64,000 bases of DNA from Pseudoneurospora amorphoporcata (Eukaryota > Ascomycota > Sordariomycetes > Sordariales > Sordariaceae). Positions 11,626 through 22,361 of this stretch are shown here, in pieces (position 1 is the first letter of the stretch; every line of letters starts with the position of its first letter). The DNA lies in NCBI GenBank assembly GCA_033297205.1, contig MU859101.1, positions 1-64,000 on the forward strand, given 5' to 3'. Position numbers and translations under genes: made by a program. The notes below the pieces were generated by a model. The model ran no database searches, was not told the DNA's origin, and saw only the letters and a list, made by a program, of their open reading frames with translations.

Positions 11626-11716
<91 letters not shown>
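11626..11716 (+). repeat. uninterrupted run of 91 T
   Basis: A pure T run of 91 nt, preceded by nine T and one C. No flanking target-site duplication was seen. It produces meaningless poly-Phe frames. It could be a real poly(dA:dT) nucleosome-excluding tract, a retroposed poly(A) tail on the minus strand, or inflated by assembly. Confidence 0.9.
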
Positions 11717-11721
<5 letters not shown>

Positions 11722-11963
11722 CCTTCTCCCTTCTTTCTACCTTTCACATGCTATGTAATGTATGCTGTCCACACACACCACCAGATAGCTAGCTGTTGAT
11801 GAATGGAGGGAGGGGTAGCACCGCACCGAGCCACAACCATGATGACCTAACTGCCTAAGTACCAATAAACAGAGTATCAGTCTAAGCCTTGAATCAGGGG
11901 GGTGGACGGGGAGCATGTGAGCTGGGTTTGTGATAATGGTGGTGGTGGGAAAATGAACAAAGC

Positions 11964-11985
11964 CACACACACACACACACACACA
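11964..11985 (+). repeat. (CA)n microsatellite
   Basis: Eleven CA dinucleotides in intergenic DNA. Confidence 0.9.
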
Positions 11986-13021
11986 TGGCTCGGAGAAATT
12001 TGATATGACCGTGACATTTTCTTGTTGTTTCTTTCTCGAAAGGCCCGAACAAACGGAAATCTGTATTCTTACTGGTTACTTTATCATTTCATGGATGGGG
12101 TGGAGGGGGCGAGACGGGATGGTTGGGACGGCAAGCTTACCTCCTGCCTCAGCCTACGAGTGATGTGCTGTGCTGGGTTATGTAAACATGGAGGGGTGAA
12201 GTGAACCATCATGATTCTGGTACTTGGTACCGGGGAGCTTTTAATCCGGGCATTTCTGGAATGACGGTGGTTGGTTGTTTGAGCTTTCCGTGAAGGGAGG
12301 GTGATAAAAGGGAGCTAGGTAGACTGGGGAGGTGATGAGGTGAGGTAGGGTGAAGGAGGGGTAGGTAGAATGTGAGAAGGAAAGGTGACGTTGATTGTTG
12401 TTGCGGCTTTGAGAGGTACCAGTCAGATGGAAGATCAACAGCTGAAAAGAAGCTCGAGGCTTATTTTGAGGTTAAAGTATATGTAGACTTCAGATGATAA
12501 GCATGTTTTGTCTTGGACGATGTTAATGAGAAACTCGAAGCGAACTTGGCCCATCTGATATGTAAAAGATGTTGTACATATGTAGGGACCTCTGCTGCCT
12601 GATGCAATGTATCTCGCCTGCCCACGTTCAAGCGTTTGTCCCGTTCAGCCCGTGTCTCTGGAAACATATGACACTGTCACACAGTCTGATACGTTAATGG
12701 TAATACAAGAAACAGGCAGAGCAAATTGGTAGGCTTCAAGCGCGTCTGCATTTAATTCCAAGGTGAGATTTCTTGTAGAACCTCGAGACAGAAACAAGCT
12801 CTCGCGCAAACGAATTACTTTGCTGTTGGTAGTGACCGGAGCTGAGTATTGTGACATGTGGATTGGGTGGTATGGTGGTTTGTTGTAACGACTCGCGTGC
12901 CTCTTCCACCAAACCATCTCCACTTTGTGAGATGTCTGATTGATAACGCATTGAACAACACCTCGCAATCCACAGCGCGCATGTGACGCACTTTGCTGGC
13001 CGAAAGGGGAAACAATAAGGG

Positions 13022-13070
<49 letters not shown>
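13022..13070 (+). repeat. uninterrupted run of 49 A
   Basis: A pure A run of 49 nt in intergenic DNA with no recognisable element upstream. Confidence 0.9.
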
Positions 13071-13072
<2 letters not shown>

Positions 13073-15743
13073 GGGGTCGGGTGTAGCGGATACTTTCGGG
13101 CTGTTGAACTGAACTGAAGGAAATAGCTGATTGTGATGTTTCTGTTCTTCGTGGAGCGCGGCAGTTTCTTTCGTTCTCGGCTCCTCTTGCACTTGCAGAC
13201 TGGTGCTGTAGACTAAAATTTCGGTCCTGTCTCCGTAAACCCCGTATCCAATGTGATGCAGACATGGTGGGAAATCTAGACCCCCCTCCTCCTCTCACCT
13301 CGGGCGCCTCCAGTCAATGCAACGTGATGCAAGGGCTAGAAGAAGGGGTACGAAAAGAGGCCAAGCGTGTGATTAGGGGGCCTGCCAGAGCCGCCTGTCG
13401 ATTAGCTTTCTTTTCTCGGTAGCCATGTGTCGTCAACGCTTCTTTTTTGGTTTCTGTTTCTCATCCACAGATGACCGCAGATTCGGGACGGGATCGAGAT
13501 CATCAATGTCTGAACTCGTTCGTTTGCTGGCTTCGGCCGCACAGACTGCAAACGACGATAAGACGAAAGAGGGGTCCGACCAAAAGAAGCAACTCAGCAT
13601 GTGCCTGGACTATTCTGATTGGTGAGTATGAGTTTTTACTCGCAGACTGTCCTTCTCCGCTTTGGATCCGTTTAGACAGTGCGCCAAGGGTGAAAGCTCA
13701 CTGGAGGCATCGTCAACTTCTTCCAACCGTGACATGTCTGGTTCGTGGTTCGCAAATAAGCACGTGGGAAGCAATGATGGGATCTTTCTATTATAGGCCC
13801 TCGATAACGTTTGTTCATCGGTGGCATCATCAACCTTGCAGAAGAAGTGAAGAGAAAACAAGAAGCGATACGCCGAGGCTGAGGCGAGGCCAGCAAGATC
13901 GTTGTGAGGCAAATGAGGCGCAACCAGACGACGTAACAGTACCCCTGGATGGAGGCTCAACGGCAATTGTCGTCGCAAACGGCAACGGCATCGTGGGGCG
14001 GGGCTCTTGGGGCTGAGAGAGGACGAGTCACCATGATTGTCAGCAGCCTCTGTTTTCCGCTGTCTGATCACCGACGTCAGCCTCCTCAACGTGCTGCAAC
14101 TCTCAGCTGATAGCCATGACAAAGCGTGGAATTGTTGAACTTTGGCATTGTGAGCCACAATGACTCTCTCTCATGAACTGCGGTATTATTAGCAGGTGGA
14201 TATCCAACACGGAGCGGAGAGATGCCTTTTTCTTCCAGGCACAGCCATGCTTTTTTTTTCTTCTCTGTTCAGTGGGGCTCTTTCAGTTGTTTTGGAATTG
14301 AGAACGGTTCCCAAGAGGTGGAGCAACCTCGGGAACTTTTCGCCGAACTGTGCTCTTCCATTCGACCAATTCGAGTCTAGCTAGCCTCGCAGAGATCCAT
14401 TTTCGAAACCCACCTGCATTTCCATTGTCCGTCTCCATCCAGGAAGGAGCCAAAAGAGGAGCTCCAAGACCCTGAAGAAAAAAAAGAGGGAAAGAGAAAT
14501 GAGAAGTGACGAAAGCAGAAGGTGCAAAGTCGGAATGGCTCGATTCTTAGTCTTCACCCTCGGTCAGTCTCAACTCGTAAAGACTTCCATTGTAAACCCT
14601 CAAAATGTCAATGTTGGCCGTCAGGAGTGGGGGGGTTTGTCGTCACTGATCAACATTTTCAGTACGGTGGTACCTGGATCACTGTAATGATGCAAGTGAT
14701 GGCCGATCTTTGGATAGTTTTGCTGTATTATTACGACGAAGAGCCACTGGAAAGCATCACTTTTGAGGAGTTTACTCAAGACACTATTCCCAAAGTCTTT
14801 TTGTGTCGTCAGTTCTCGTCATGTCGGCCAGAGTCTCTTCGCTTCGGCTTCTCTCTTCTCTCTTCTCACTTTTCTCCCTTGGTGCGTTCGCCGTCCTCGC
14901 GGATCCTTCGGATTGGCTTTTTAAGTTGGTGCAATGCCATTGGTAGAAAGCGTGCCGCCAGCCAATCGTGGACCCCCGGAATTCTAGATCCGACTTAGTT
15001 CTTCTTGGGTCAAGGTTCAAGGTTGGCGTGTGGTCCTGCGATCTGCCTGTCTTCGGCTCTCCCCCATGGATTGATATGGTTTGAGATGCCGCATGTGGTC
15101 ATGCCATGGTGGTGCTATTCGGCTGTATGTGTTGTTCAGTTGTAGTTGTTTTTGGCTTCAGTTGCCATGATATCCCGTTGACGGAACAGGCAATCGCGCT
15201 TACACGCAGAAAACTGTCACCGAGTGCGATAAGATTTCTGGTGGGCGATTGGCATCTCCTTTTTCCTTCTTCGGTAGAAGTTGCGTTTCTTTTGGTTACA
15301 GCGCTTTGGAAAGACAGCTGCTGTTGCTCCTCTTTCTCCCCCGTGCCTTTTCTGCTGCAACCTCTCAATGCTGCAGTGCTCACAGCTGCTGCCAGTTACC
15401 TACCAGTTGCATGACGCGTGTAACCCTCCATCACAATCGACAGCTTGACCCCACATTGTTCAAAGTCCAGGAATCTACATATTGCCCGTCTGTGGGTTCT
15501 TACCGCCTTTTGAAAGAAAAGGGTGTACTGTGATTGGCCGATCTGATGTGTTTTACCCTGAGCTTCCCGGCCTTGGGTCGTTCTTGGCTTCGACGCCAAC
15601 AAACCCCCCTGTAGTGTTGGTAAGTCTCGGCTGCTGTCTTGCGTTCGCTAGCCGGTCGCCCCTTCCATCTTCGCAAAATGCACTCCCGCACAATCCCACC
15701 TTGCAACCCCCCTTCGCCAAAGCGGCACAAATGCAGAGGAAGG

Positions 15744-15789
<46 letters not shown>
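15744..15789 (+). repeat. uninterrupted run of 46 A
   Basis: A pure A run of 46 nt, about 850 bp upstream of the GDS1-type start codon, so inside its likely promoter region. Confidence 0.9.
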
Positions 15790-15792
<3 letters not shown>

Positions 15793-16636
15793 ACGGGCGA
15801 CGCTTGCGCGCTCCATCCACACCAGCGCATCTAGAGGTATGTACACGGTACACCCACGTCTCTCTCACCCACCACCCGGACCACTACCTGTCCACTCTTT
15901 TGCCATTCCACTGCCGTTCGCAAGTGCTTCTATCCTCCCATCATTTTCTTGCACAGTCCCGTCTCGTCTCGTCTCGTCTCTCTTTGCTGTGGTTGCTGCG
16001 CAGTCCTTCCTTGCCCCCAAAACAGATAGACTCCCCCCCCTCCGTCATCCGCCACCATCGTCTCTTCTCTCTTTCCTCTCTCCCTCTCTCCTCTCCCATT
16101 CTCATTCTCCATCATCATTCTGAATCGTGGTTTGGATAGCTACTTATCGTCTTCGGGAGAGAAAAGGGTCATCATAAGACATATTCTTGTTATCTATTAT
16201 TTCTACAAAAGAGTTGTTGGCGACTCGAGGCAAGAAAAAAAGAGACTCATCCTCCTCTTCACTATCTTGTCTGCTATTCGTGCACGTTCCCTTTGTTGGC
16301 GTGGTTCAGAAGCAAAGCATTGTCGATCTCGTCTTCAAGTCAAGTCGTCACCCATCTCGACAAAAACAAGCCTCCCACGCCCTCCCTCAGACCCTCCCTC
16401 CCCAAAACGAGGCACCCTCATACCACGAGCCTCCTCCTCCTCCACACGACTGTGAAGCAGGTCAAGCAGTTGTTGACGTTAGCGACGCACCTCGACTCGA
16501 CGCACGCCTTGCTTACGCATACAGCTACCGGCAGCATACGTTACTATTAGCCTGTAACATAATCAGTCTCATCTTAAGGCCATCAACACGCGACCACGCA
16601 CTCCTTGTCATACTTCGTTTCCAGACTACCGCAACC

Positions 16637-18015
16637 ATGCCGTACAATACCCGTCGCAAGTCCCTCTCTCTGCCTTCGCTCGGCATCCACGTCCCTACTT
16701 CCAAAGACTCTCGAGCCGCCGCGGCCGCAAGTAGGGCCTCAAAAGAACAAAAGGACTCTTCCCACACCCGCTCCCACACAAGATCAAGCAGAGCAGCAAA
16801 CATGGCCTCGCCTACTCCCTCAAATACAAGCAGCTCGAAAGCGGAGTCTACCTCCTCGAAGAAGCTTAAGCGCACGCACAGCGCTGTCGAGACCGAAGGC
16901 CGCGCGCACCCGTCCGAACCCCAACAAAAGAAGCGCGAGGAGCGTGAGACTGTTAGGTTCCAAGTTACACCCCCTCCTTCTCCGGGCGGTGCTCGCCAGT
17001 CTGTCGAGTGCGACGATCCTGCCAGGCCAATTGACTTCGAGGCTATCAACGATGACATTGTTGAGGCTGTCATCGTCCAGCTCCAAAATACTGGCAACAG
17101 GCCGCACTTGGTCAAGGAGCTTGCTGCCGTCTTGATGCAGCAGTTGAAGATTGTTCAACAGTGAGTTCACCTTGTGCCCCCATTGTTATTGCAAGACCAC
17201 GTTTCGCTAACTTGTTCCGCTCCATCAGATCTGCCAACCCATGCGCCATTGTTTCGTCTCGCTTGTCTACATACCTCAAGAGGACGTGCTGGAACGTTTC
17301 GTCTCCGTGCCCGATTGCCAAGGAGCTCGAGTCTGTTCACCCGCGCCGCACCTACTTTTATCTCACCACATGCCCCCACCAGCCGCTTCCCGACCCTGCT
17401 CAGGCGGCTGCGCTAAATCTTGCCTCGCGCGCTATCATCTCGCCTAGCATCTCAAGCGCCGCATCGGGGACCGATGAGTCCGACCTTGACCGGCGACGTG
17501 AGCTTAGCCCCAGCCCCGAGGTGGACCTTTCGAGCCCCGAGTTCGACGACATGGAGGACGACATCCCTATGCCCAGCACACCAATTGGCTCATTCTCCAC
17601 ACGCTACTGCCTGTCTGGGGTCCACTCCTCGAACAACAGTCAGAACGGCCGCAATCACCGCGGTGTCTCTCCTCCGCTTGAGAAGGACGAGAAGGAGTTC
17701 ACGCAGACCGCCACCGGCCTGCAAAAACGGAAACTCAATGGTGAACTGTCTGCGTCTTCCCCTGTGAACACCGCTATGGACATTGACTTTTGCCCCAAGG
17801 ATGATAATGTGTTGTTCGGTGAGCGGACGTCGTATCTTACGAGTCCTGCGATGAAGCCATCCTCGACCATGATGTCCTTGAACTACGGCCGGAAGGAGAT
17901 CGGCGGTGCCAGTGAGTCCGAGAGCTGGCGCAAGCTCGATGCGATGCTCGAGTGGGATCGCAACCCAGAGAACATCGAGCTCGATGAGCTTGATTGCCTC
18001 TTGGATGATTTCTGA
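16637..18015 (+). CDS. GDS1-type winged-helix protein
   Basis: A 436-residue protein encoded by 16637-17160 and 17229-18015. The 68-bp intron starts GTGAGT, has a CTAAC branch motif and ends TCAG; splicing completes a Gln codon. The N-terminus is basic and Ser-rich (NTRRKSLSLPS), a plausible nuclear signal. The folded region spans roughly residues 140-235: TGNRPHLVKELAAVLMQQLK, then SANPCAIVSSRLSTYLKRTC, then ESVHPRRTYFYLTTCPHQ, which I recognise as the winged-helix region of fungal GDS1-like proteins. The C-terminal half is acidic and disordered and ends in ELDELDCLLDDF, an activation-like tail. Yeast GDS1 is linked genetically to mitochondrial nuclear-gene function; a transcriptional role here is inference. 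The ATG chosen is the first in frame before conserved sequence. Confidence 0.82.
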
Positions 18016-18399
18016 TCCCCTTTTCCCACCACTTTTCTTTTTCTCATGACTATTTTCTTACGACTGAAGTCGGGGCTTCTGGGCAGCTTCCAAGTTTCGG
18101 AAGTCAAGCCATGTGGCGCAACGGCGCAATGCGTGTACGATTTGAAACAAGTGTGTGTGCTACGAACAGATCACTTTGAGGGGGTTTACAGGAGTTCAAA
18201 GGGGGGTTCACGGGGGCATTTACGGGTCGGTTCATCCCATAGACGAGGCTGGGTCACGAAATGGCGTTTATGACTTTCAGCTGATGTGGGCATGTCAAGG
18301 AAGGTGTCAGGCGGTTGGCTTTCTTTTGAATATTTCTTTTTGCTTTCACGGGATCGATGGAAATCTCCCTCATTGCACTTACGTGGTTTACAACGCTTC

Positions 18400-18402
<3 letters not shown>

Positions 18403-18464
<62 letters not shown>
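18403..18464 (+). repeat. uninterrupted run of 62 T
   Basis: A pure T run of 62 nt, about 390 bp downstream of the GDS1-type stop codon. Confidence 0.9.
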
Positions 18465-19781
18465 CGGTCAGTCATCCTTACCAGTAATGGGAGACGGAAG
18501 GATGCCACGAGCACCTGGAAATGGTGCTGTGATGAGGAGAGAGAAACACGAATGGCCTGGATACCTAGGGATGGATTTTCATCCATTAGGAGGACGGAGA
18601 TTGCGTTGTCAAGCGAATACCCTGGGCACAGCATGTCGGTGAACACTGTGACCCAACCCACTTCTTTTTCGAGTCTCTTTGCAACAACAAAACAACAACT
18701 GGGTTTGGGTTATTATTCCACAGTTGCAAAGAGGCGCAGCAAGGCCAGTCAAGCGTATGAAAGGAATGAAAGAAGATGGAAAGTCACCGATACTTTCCGG
18801 ATTTCCTGCCCCTTTCTTGAGATACAGAGAGCGGGCAGTATGTGGTGATACACAAAAGGGAAAAGCCAGAGAGGATGAGATCAGAGAAAGAAAAACACAT
18901 CATGTTCATGTTCCAAGATAGACAAAAAGACAAGAAGGAAAAACATTTGAAAGAGAGAAGAGAAAGAAAAAGGTGGTTGAAAAAAAAACAGATTTGGAGT
19001 TTTTATACTATACTACTGCTAGAAAGCTCGACTCAATCCTATATCTAGAAAGAAGACAGGCGCTTCCTTTTTTGCTGCTACATTTCGTTCATTGCCTCGG
19101 TGACTGCATGCTTATTGATGGATATGTTGTCAACTACCGACCCCTACCAAGCCTGCCCTTCTCTTGTTTGGGTGGTGATCAAACGAGCAATGGACCCTTT
19201 TCACGGGAATCTGCAGATTCAGGGACTACGGTATCTCGCACCGCATCAAATGAAGTGTTACACTGAAAGCAAGATCCCGATCTGTGCTTGCGGAGTCTTC
19301 CGTGTGGAGATGAATCACACTCTTTAAAATAGCGAGGCCAAAATTGAATGAAGGCCTTGGTAGGGAAAACGCCCAAGCTAGAGAGAGATACGTGATATAT
19401 GATTTGCGAAGTGCCGTCTTCCAAGTCTATCTTTATGATACTACAGTGTCAAGCTTCGGCTGTTATCGCGGTACCTTTCACACGTACGTGTCCGACGTGA
19501 ATCTTGATGGTTCTACGTCAGGTACGGAAACTCTGAAAAAGTGGAAATGATGTGAATTCATCCTTTTCCTAAAGGTATGTATCTCTTGCCTTTCTAGTAG
19601 AAGGCTCGGATGAGACGAGAGCCGATATGATGTTGTTGGACACCCCCGGCCCCGGCCCCGGAATGCTCTCGCTCCCTCCCACACACCGAAAAGTGGAAGC
19701 TCATCTGGACCGGACCTATGTAGGTAAGTAAGTACAGATACAATACGCAGGTAGGTATGTATGTACACCAGATGACGGACG

Positions 19782-19809
19782 AAAAAAAAAAAAAAAAAAA
19801 AAAAAAAAA
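19782..19809 (+). repeat. uninterrupted run of 28 A
   Basis: A pure A run, 161 bp beyond the stop of the minus-strand IMPACT gene, so a T run on that gene's sense strand. Confidence 0.9.
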
Positions 19810-19970
19810 GAATGAACAAAAGTGACGGGGATGGAGGAGGGGTATCAGCAGGAACAAAAACTACCGCCGTCTCTACATGAATCCGAGTCAATGGACTACA
19901 ACACAAAAAGGGACAGGAAAAAGAACGAACGAACGAACGAGTAAAGTCTACATACGACATTAACTTGACT

Positions 19971-21855
19971 CTATTGCTCCGTCCGTCTCAAGTCCAAAAT
20001 CCTCTTCAACTCCAACCGTCCCTTCGCTCCCCAACCCGCCGGTCCAGCCTCGACATCCGGTCTGACAGCCGTATACCACGCCCACGCCCTCTTATCCAGT
20101 TCCGCAGCCGTCAAATGGCCCTTCCAGCTATCGAACAACAGCCTTAGAGCACCCAGTAGCAGTCCCAAGTTCTCCTCCCTCTCGGCCTCCAACTGCTTCT
20201 GCGTCTTTTTGGGTTTTGTCGTCGTCGTCGTTTTTTTCTGTTCTGTTGTTCCCGGGTCCCCACCAGGCGCAGCTTGAGAAGAAGTGGTGGTGGCTGTGTG
20301 GAAGCTTCGTAAGAGGTAGTTCCGAGCCATCTCGGGTTTGTGGATTTGCATGCCTACCACCCCCGTCGTCGCGTAACCACCACCATCCTTGTTTTTTCCA
20401 CCACCCGTGACCGTAGTAGCAGATGTCGAACCGGCCTTGGACGACATCGCCTCCTCAACATCCAACCCCCAAACGGCCTCTCCTCCCTCTTCCAGTTCTG
20501 CGCTGCTGGAGGAGGAGGAGGAGGTAAAAGTCTTTCTCCCCCTCTCGTTCAACGCAGCACCAACCACACTCCTCATCAGCCGCCACCGGTCCGGCCCCAA
20601 CATGGTCCCGCCGAACCACCTCGTCATCACCACCAGCGTGTCGTCCATGTCCATCTCTCTCATGGTTCTTAGCATAAGGTCGCCGGCGCCTTGTTCGCCG
20701 TCGTCGAAGGATTTCTCTGTTATCCTCCCGCTGGACTGGGAGCGGACTCGGTAAGCCCAGGCGTTGTGGGATGCTGATTCTAGGTTTGGATGGGTGCGGA
20801 AGAGGTTGTTGAGGAGAATCTTTTCTTGGGAAGGGGAGGTGAGGCGGGTGGAGTGCGCGAGAAAGCGGGAGTCTTTGGAGATGAGGGGAGGGCCGGAGGG
20901 GGACCAGTGGATGTTGGAGTTGGAGGGTTGGAAGAAGGGGTGGACGGTTTTGGGTGGTGGTGGTGGTGGTGTTGGTTGGGTTTGTTCTTTTGCCTCGTTT
21001 GACTGCGTAGTTGTTGACTGGTCCTGCTGCGTTGTGCTTTCAATGATTTCTTGTTCCTTCCACTTATACCCTCCCCTCTTCAGCACGGGAACTTCTCTCC
21101 CCATTACTTTCAACCTTGGCTGGCCTAAGCCTATCAACCCTTCTTCTTCGGCATTAGGTCCCTTGACAGCCAGACCGATGCTTACAGCCTTTGAGCGCGA
21201 GTTGGCGCTGACTAGTGCTTGTCCCAAGCTCAGTCGAGAGGAAAGTGGTTGCTCGGGCCTTGTGTGCCGCAGTAGTTCGACGGCGAAAGCCAAGACTAGA
21301 GGGGCGCGGTTGGTCTCCAGGACGGTCTGGGAGATGAGTTCTTGGTCTTGACACAAAGGCAGTTCCAGTGAGGCTTCCAGTTCTTGAGGCGTGAGTTCTT
21401 CACCGGGAGTACGGGAAGGCATAAGTGGGTTGTCGTCGTGTCTGAGGCGCTTGGAAGGGGAATTGGCTGATAACGGGGCGCCGCGTTTGGTGGCTGCTGA
21501 GCTTCCTGCTGTACTGGCCCGCTTCATGGCTGCTTTGCAAGCGTTTTGGAGGGACTTTGCTGTCTTTTCGTCGTTAAGGGCGGATTTGATGGTGTCGAGG
21601 GGTGCTTCGGCTATTTGTCGGATGCTAGAGACTTGTAAGTGAACATGACTTGATGAATGGGGTGATGATATCATCTTGTGATACGGATTTTGTGGCGTGA
21701 GCGGAGGAAGAAGAACATGAAAATGTGAGACTGACTTACCTCCTGATCTCAAATGCCTGTAGAGACTTGATCTGAGCCATAGCTTGAAGCATTGGAGTCT
21801 TGCGGCCAACGGTCAGGAGCCGTAGGAGGTCTTGGAGGTCTTGTTGTGCTGACAT
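19971..21855 (-). CDS. IMPACT/UPF0029-family protein
   Basis: A 589-residue protein from exons 21855-21740 and 21624-19971 (minus strand). The 115-bp intron has a GTAAGT donor and TCTAG acceptor. The IMPACT signature lies in the middle: VHPFFQPSNSNIHW, then SKDSRFLAHSTRLTSP, SHNAWAYRV, FDDGEQGAGDLMLRTM and VVMTRWFGGTMLGPDRW. Yeast YIH1 and mammalian IMPACT use this domain with an N-terminal RWD domain to regulate the kinase GCN2. Here no RWD domain is visible. The N-terminus is a short helical segment followed by a low-complexity linker, and the IMPACT fold is interrupted and followed by Ser-, Thr- and Lys-rich inserts with a C-terminal helical extension (KRAWAWYTAVRP). It is therefore a fungal-specific architecture, and a GCN2 role should not be assumed. 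It is divergent from the OMS1-like gene, with 506 bp between start codons. Confidence 0.85.
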
Positions 21856-22361
21856 GGCAGCTGGTCTTTGTCCTTGTACTAGTGCTTTGCAGTTGCTACT
21901 CGAATGGACGGCTTGAGTTTTATGTCAGAGTTGAAAGGGGAGAAAGAGGGTTAAGCCGATGTTATGAAGTGTAAGTGGTTTGTTTGTTGTCAAGATGATG
22001 AGTGACCAAGATCGGGGCACCCCTGTCCCAGTAGCGTCACTGCAGGGCGCACTTTAACGCACCTTAACTGTTCTGAGAAGGACGCTTGGCAGCCGAAAAT
22101 TGTGGGGCATATTATCGACACCAGAACGACTTTGGAAGCTTTTGACTCGGAGTGAGCTTCTTCCAACTTGAAACGCTTGGGCTTGGGGTTTGGCAGCTAG
22201 CCTTTTGAGGATAAACGGTTCTTGTGACTGAGAGATGCAATAACAAAGGTGAATATCACGTACATAGCCGACCTCAACACCAGCCCGAAGAGGAACCTTT
22301 AACCTCTCAAAGCTCCGAAGCTCCTCCCTCACACACCATCACCATCACCATCACCACCACC
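21856..22361. promoter_or_regulatory. shared divergent promoter, IMPACT and OMS1-like genes
   Basis: 506 bp separate two start codons on opposite strands, so both promoters must lie here or overlap. I see no clear TATA box or known operator. The end next to the + gene carries a (CACCAT)n-like run at 22335-22361 just before the ATG. Confidence 0.6.

Larger units (their letters stand above)
10334..16636. other. 6.3-kb intergenic region without a recognised gene
   Basis: No frame here resembles a known protein. The stretch 10.5-11.5 kb is AT-rich. It contains several simple repeats and homopolymers listed separately (GTAG repeat, T91, CA repeat, A49, A46). The last kilobase (15.8-16.6 kb) is strongly CT-rich, as in the long leaders of Neurospora regulatory genes, and probably holds the promoter and 5' UTR of the gene starting at 16637. 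A non-coding RNA cannot be excluded. Confidence 0.5.
18016..19970. other. convergent 3' intergenic region
   Basis: The region between the stop codons of the GDS1-type gene and the IMPACT gene. It holds a 62-nt T run and a 28-nt A run (listed separately), an AG-rich stretch at 18840-18990, a (GAAC)n-like run at 19925-19940 and AGGTAGGTA motifs near 19718 and 19750. No coding frame is convincing. Confidence 0.5.

Noticed and set aside
11570..11792. Short frames encoding long poly-Phe runs
   Set aside because: They only translate the T91 tract; the same applies to poly-Lys or poly-Phe frames at 13022, 15744, 18403 and 36626.
13425..14016. Overlapping + frames of 66 and 189 codons
   Set aside because: No family resemblance, no supporting introns, and opposite-strand frames of similar length exist.
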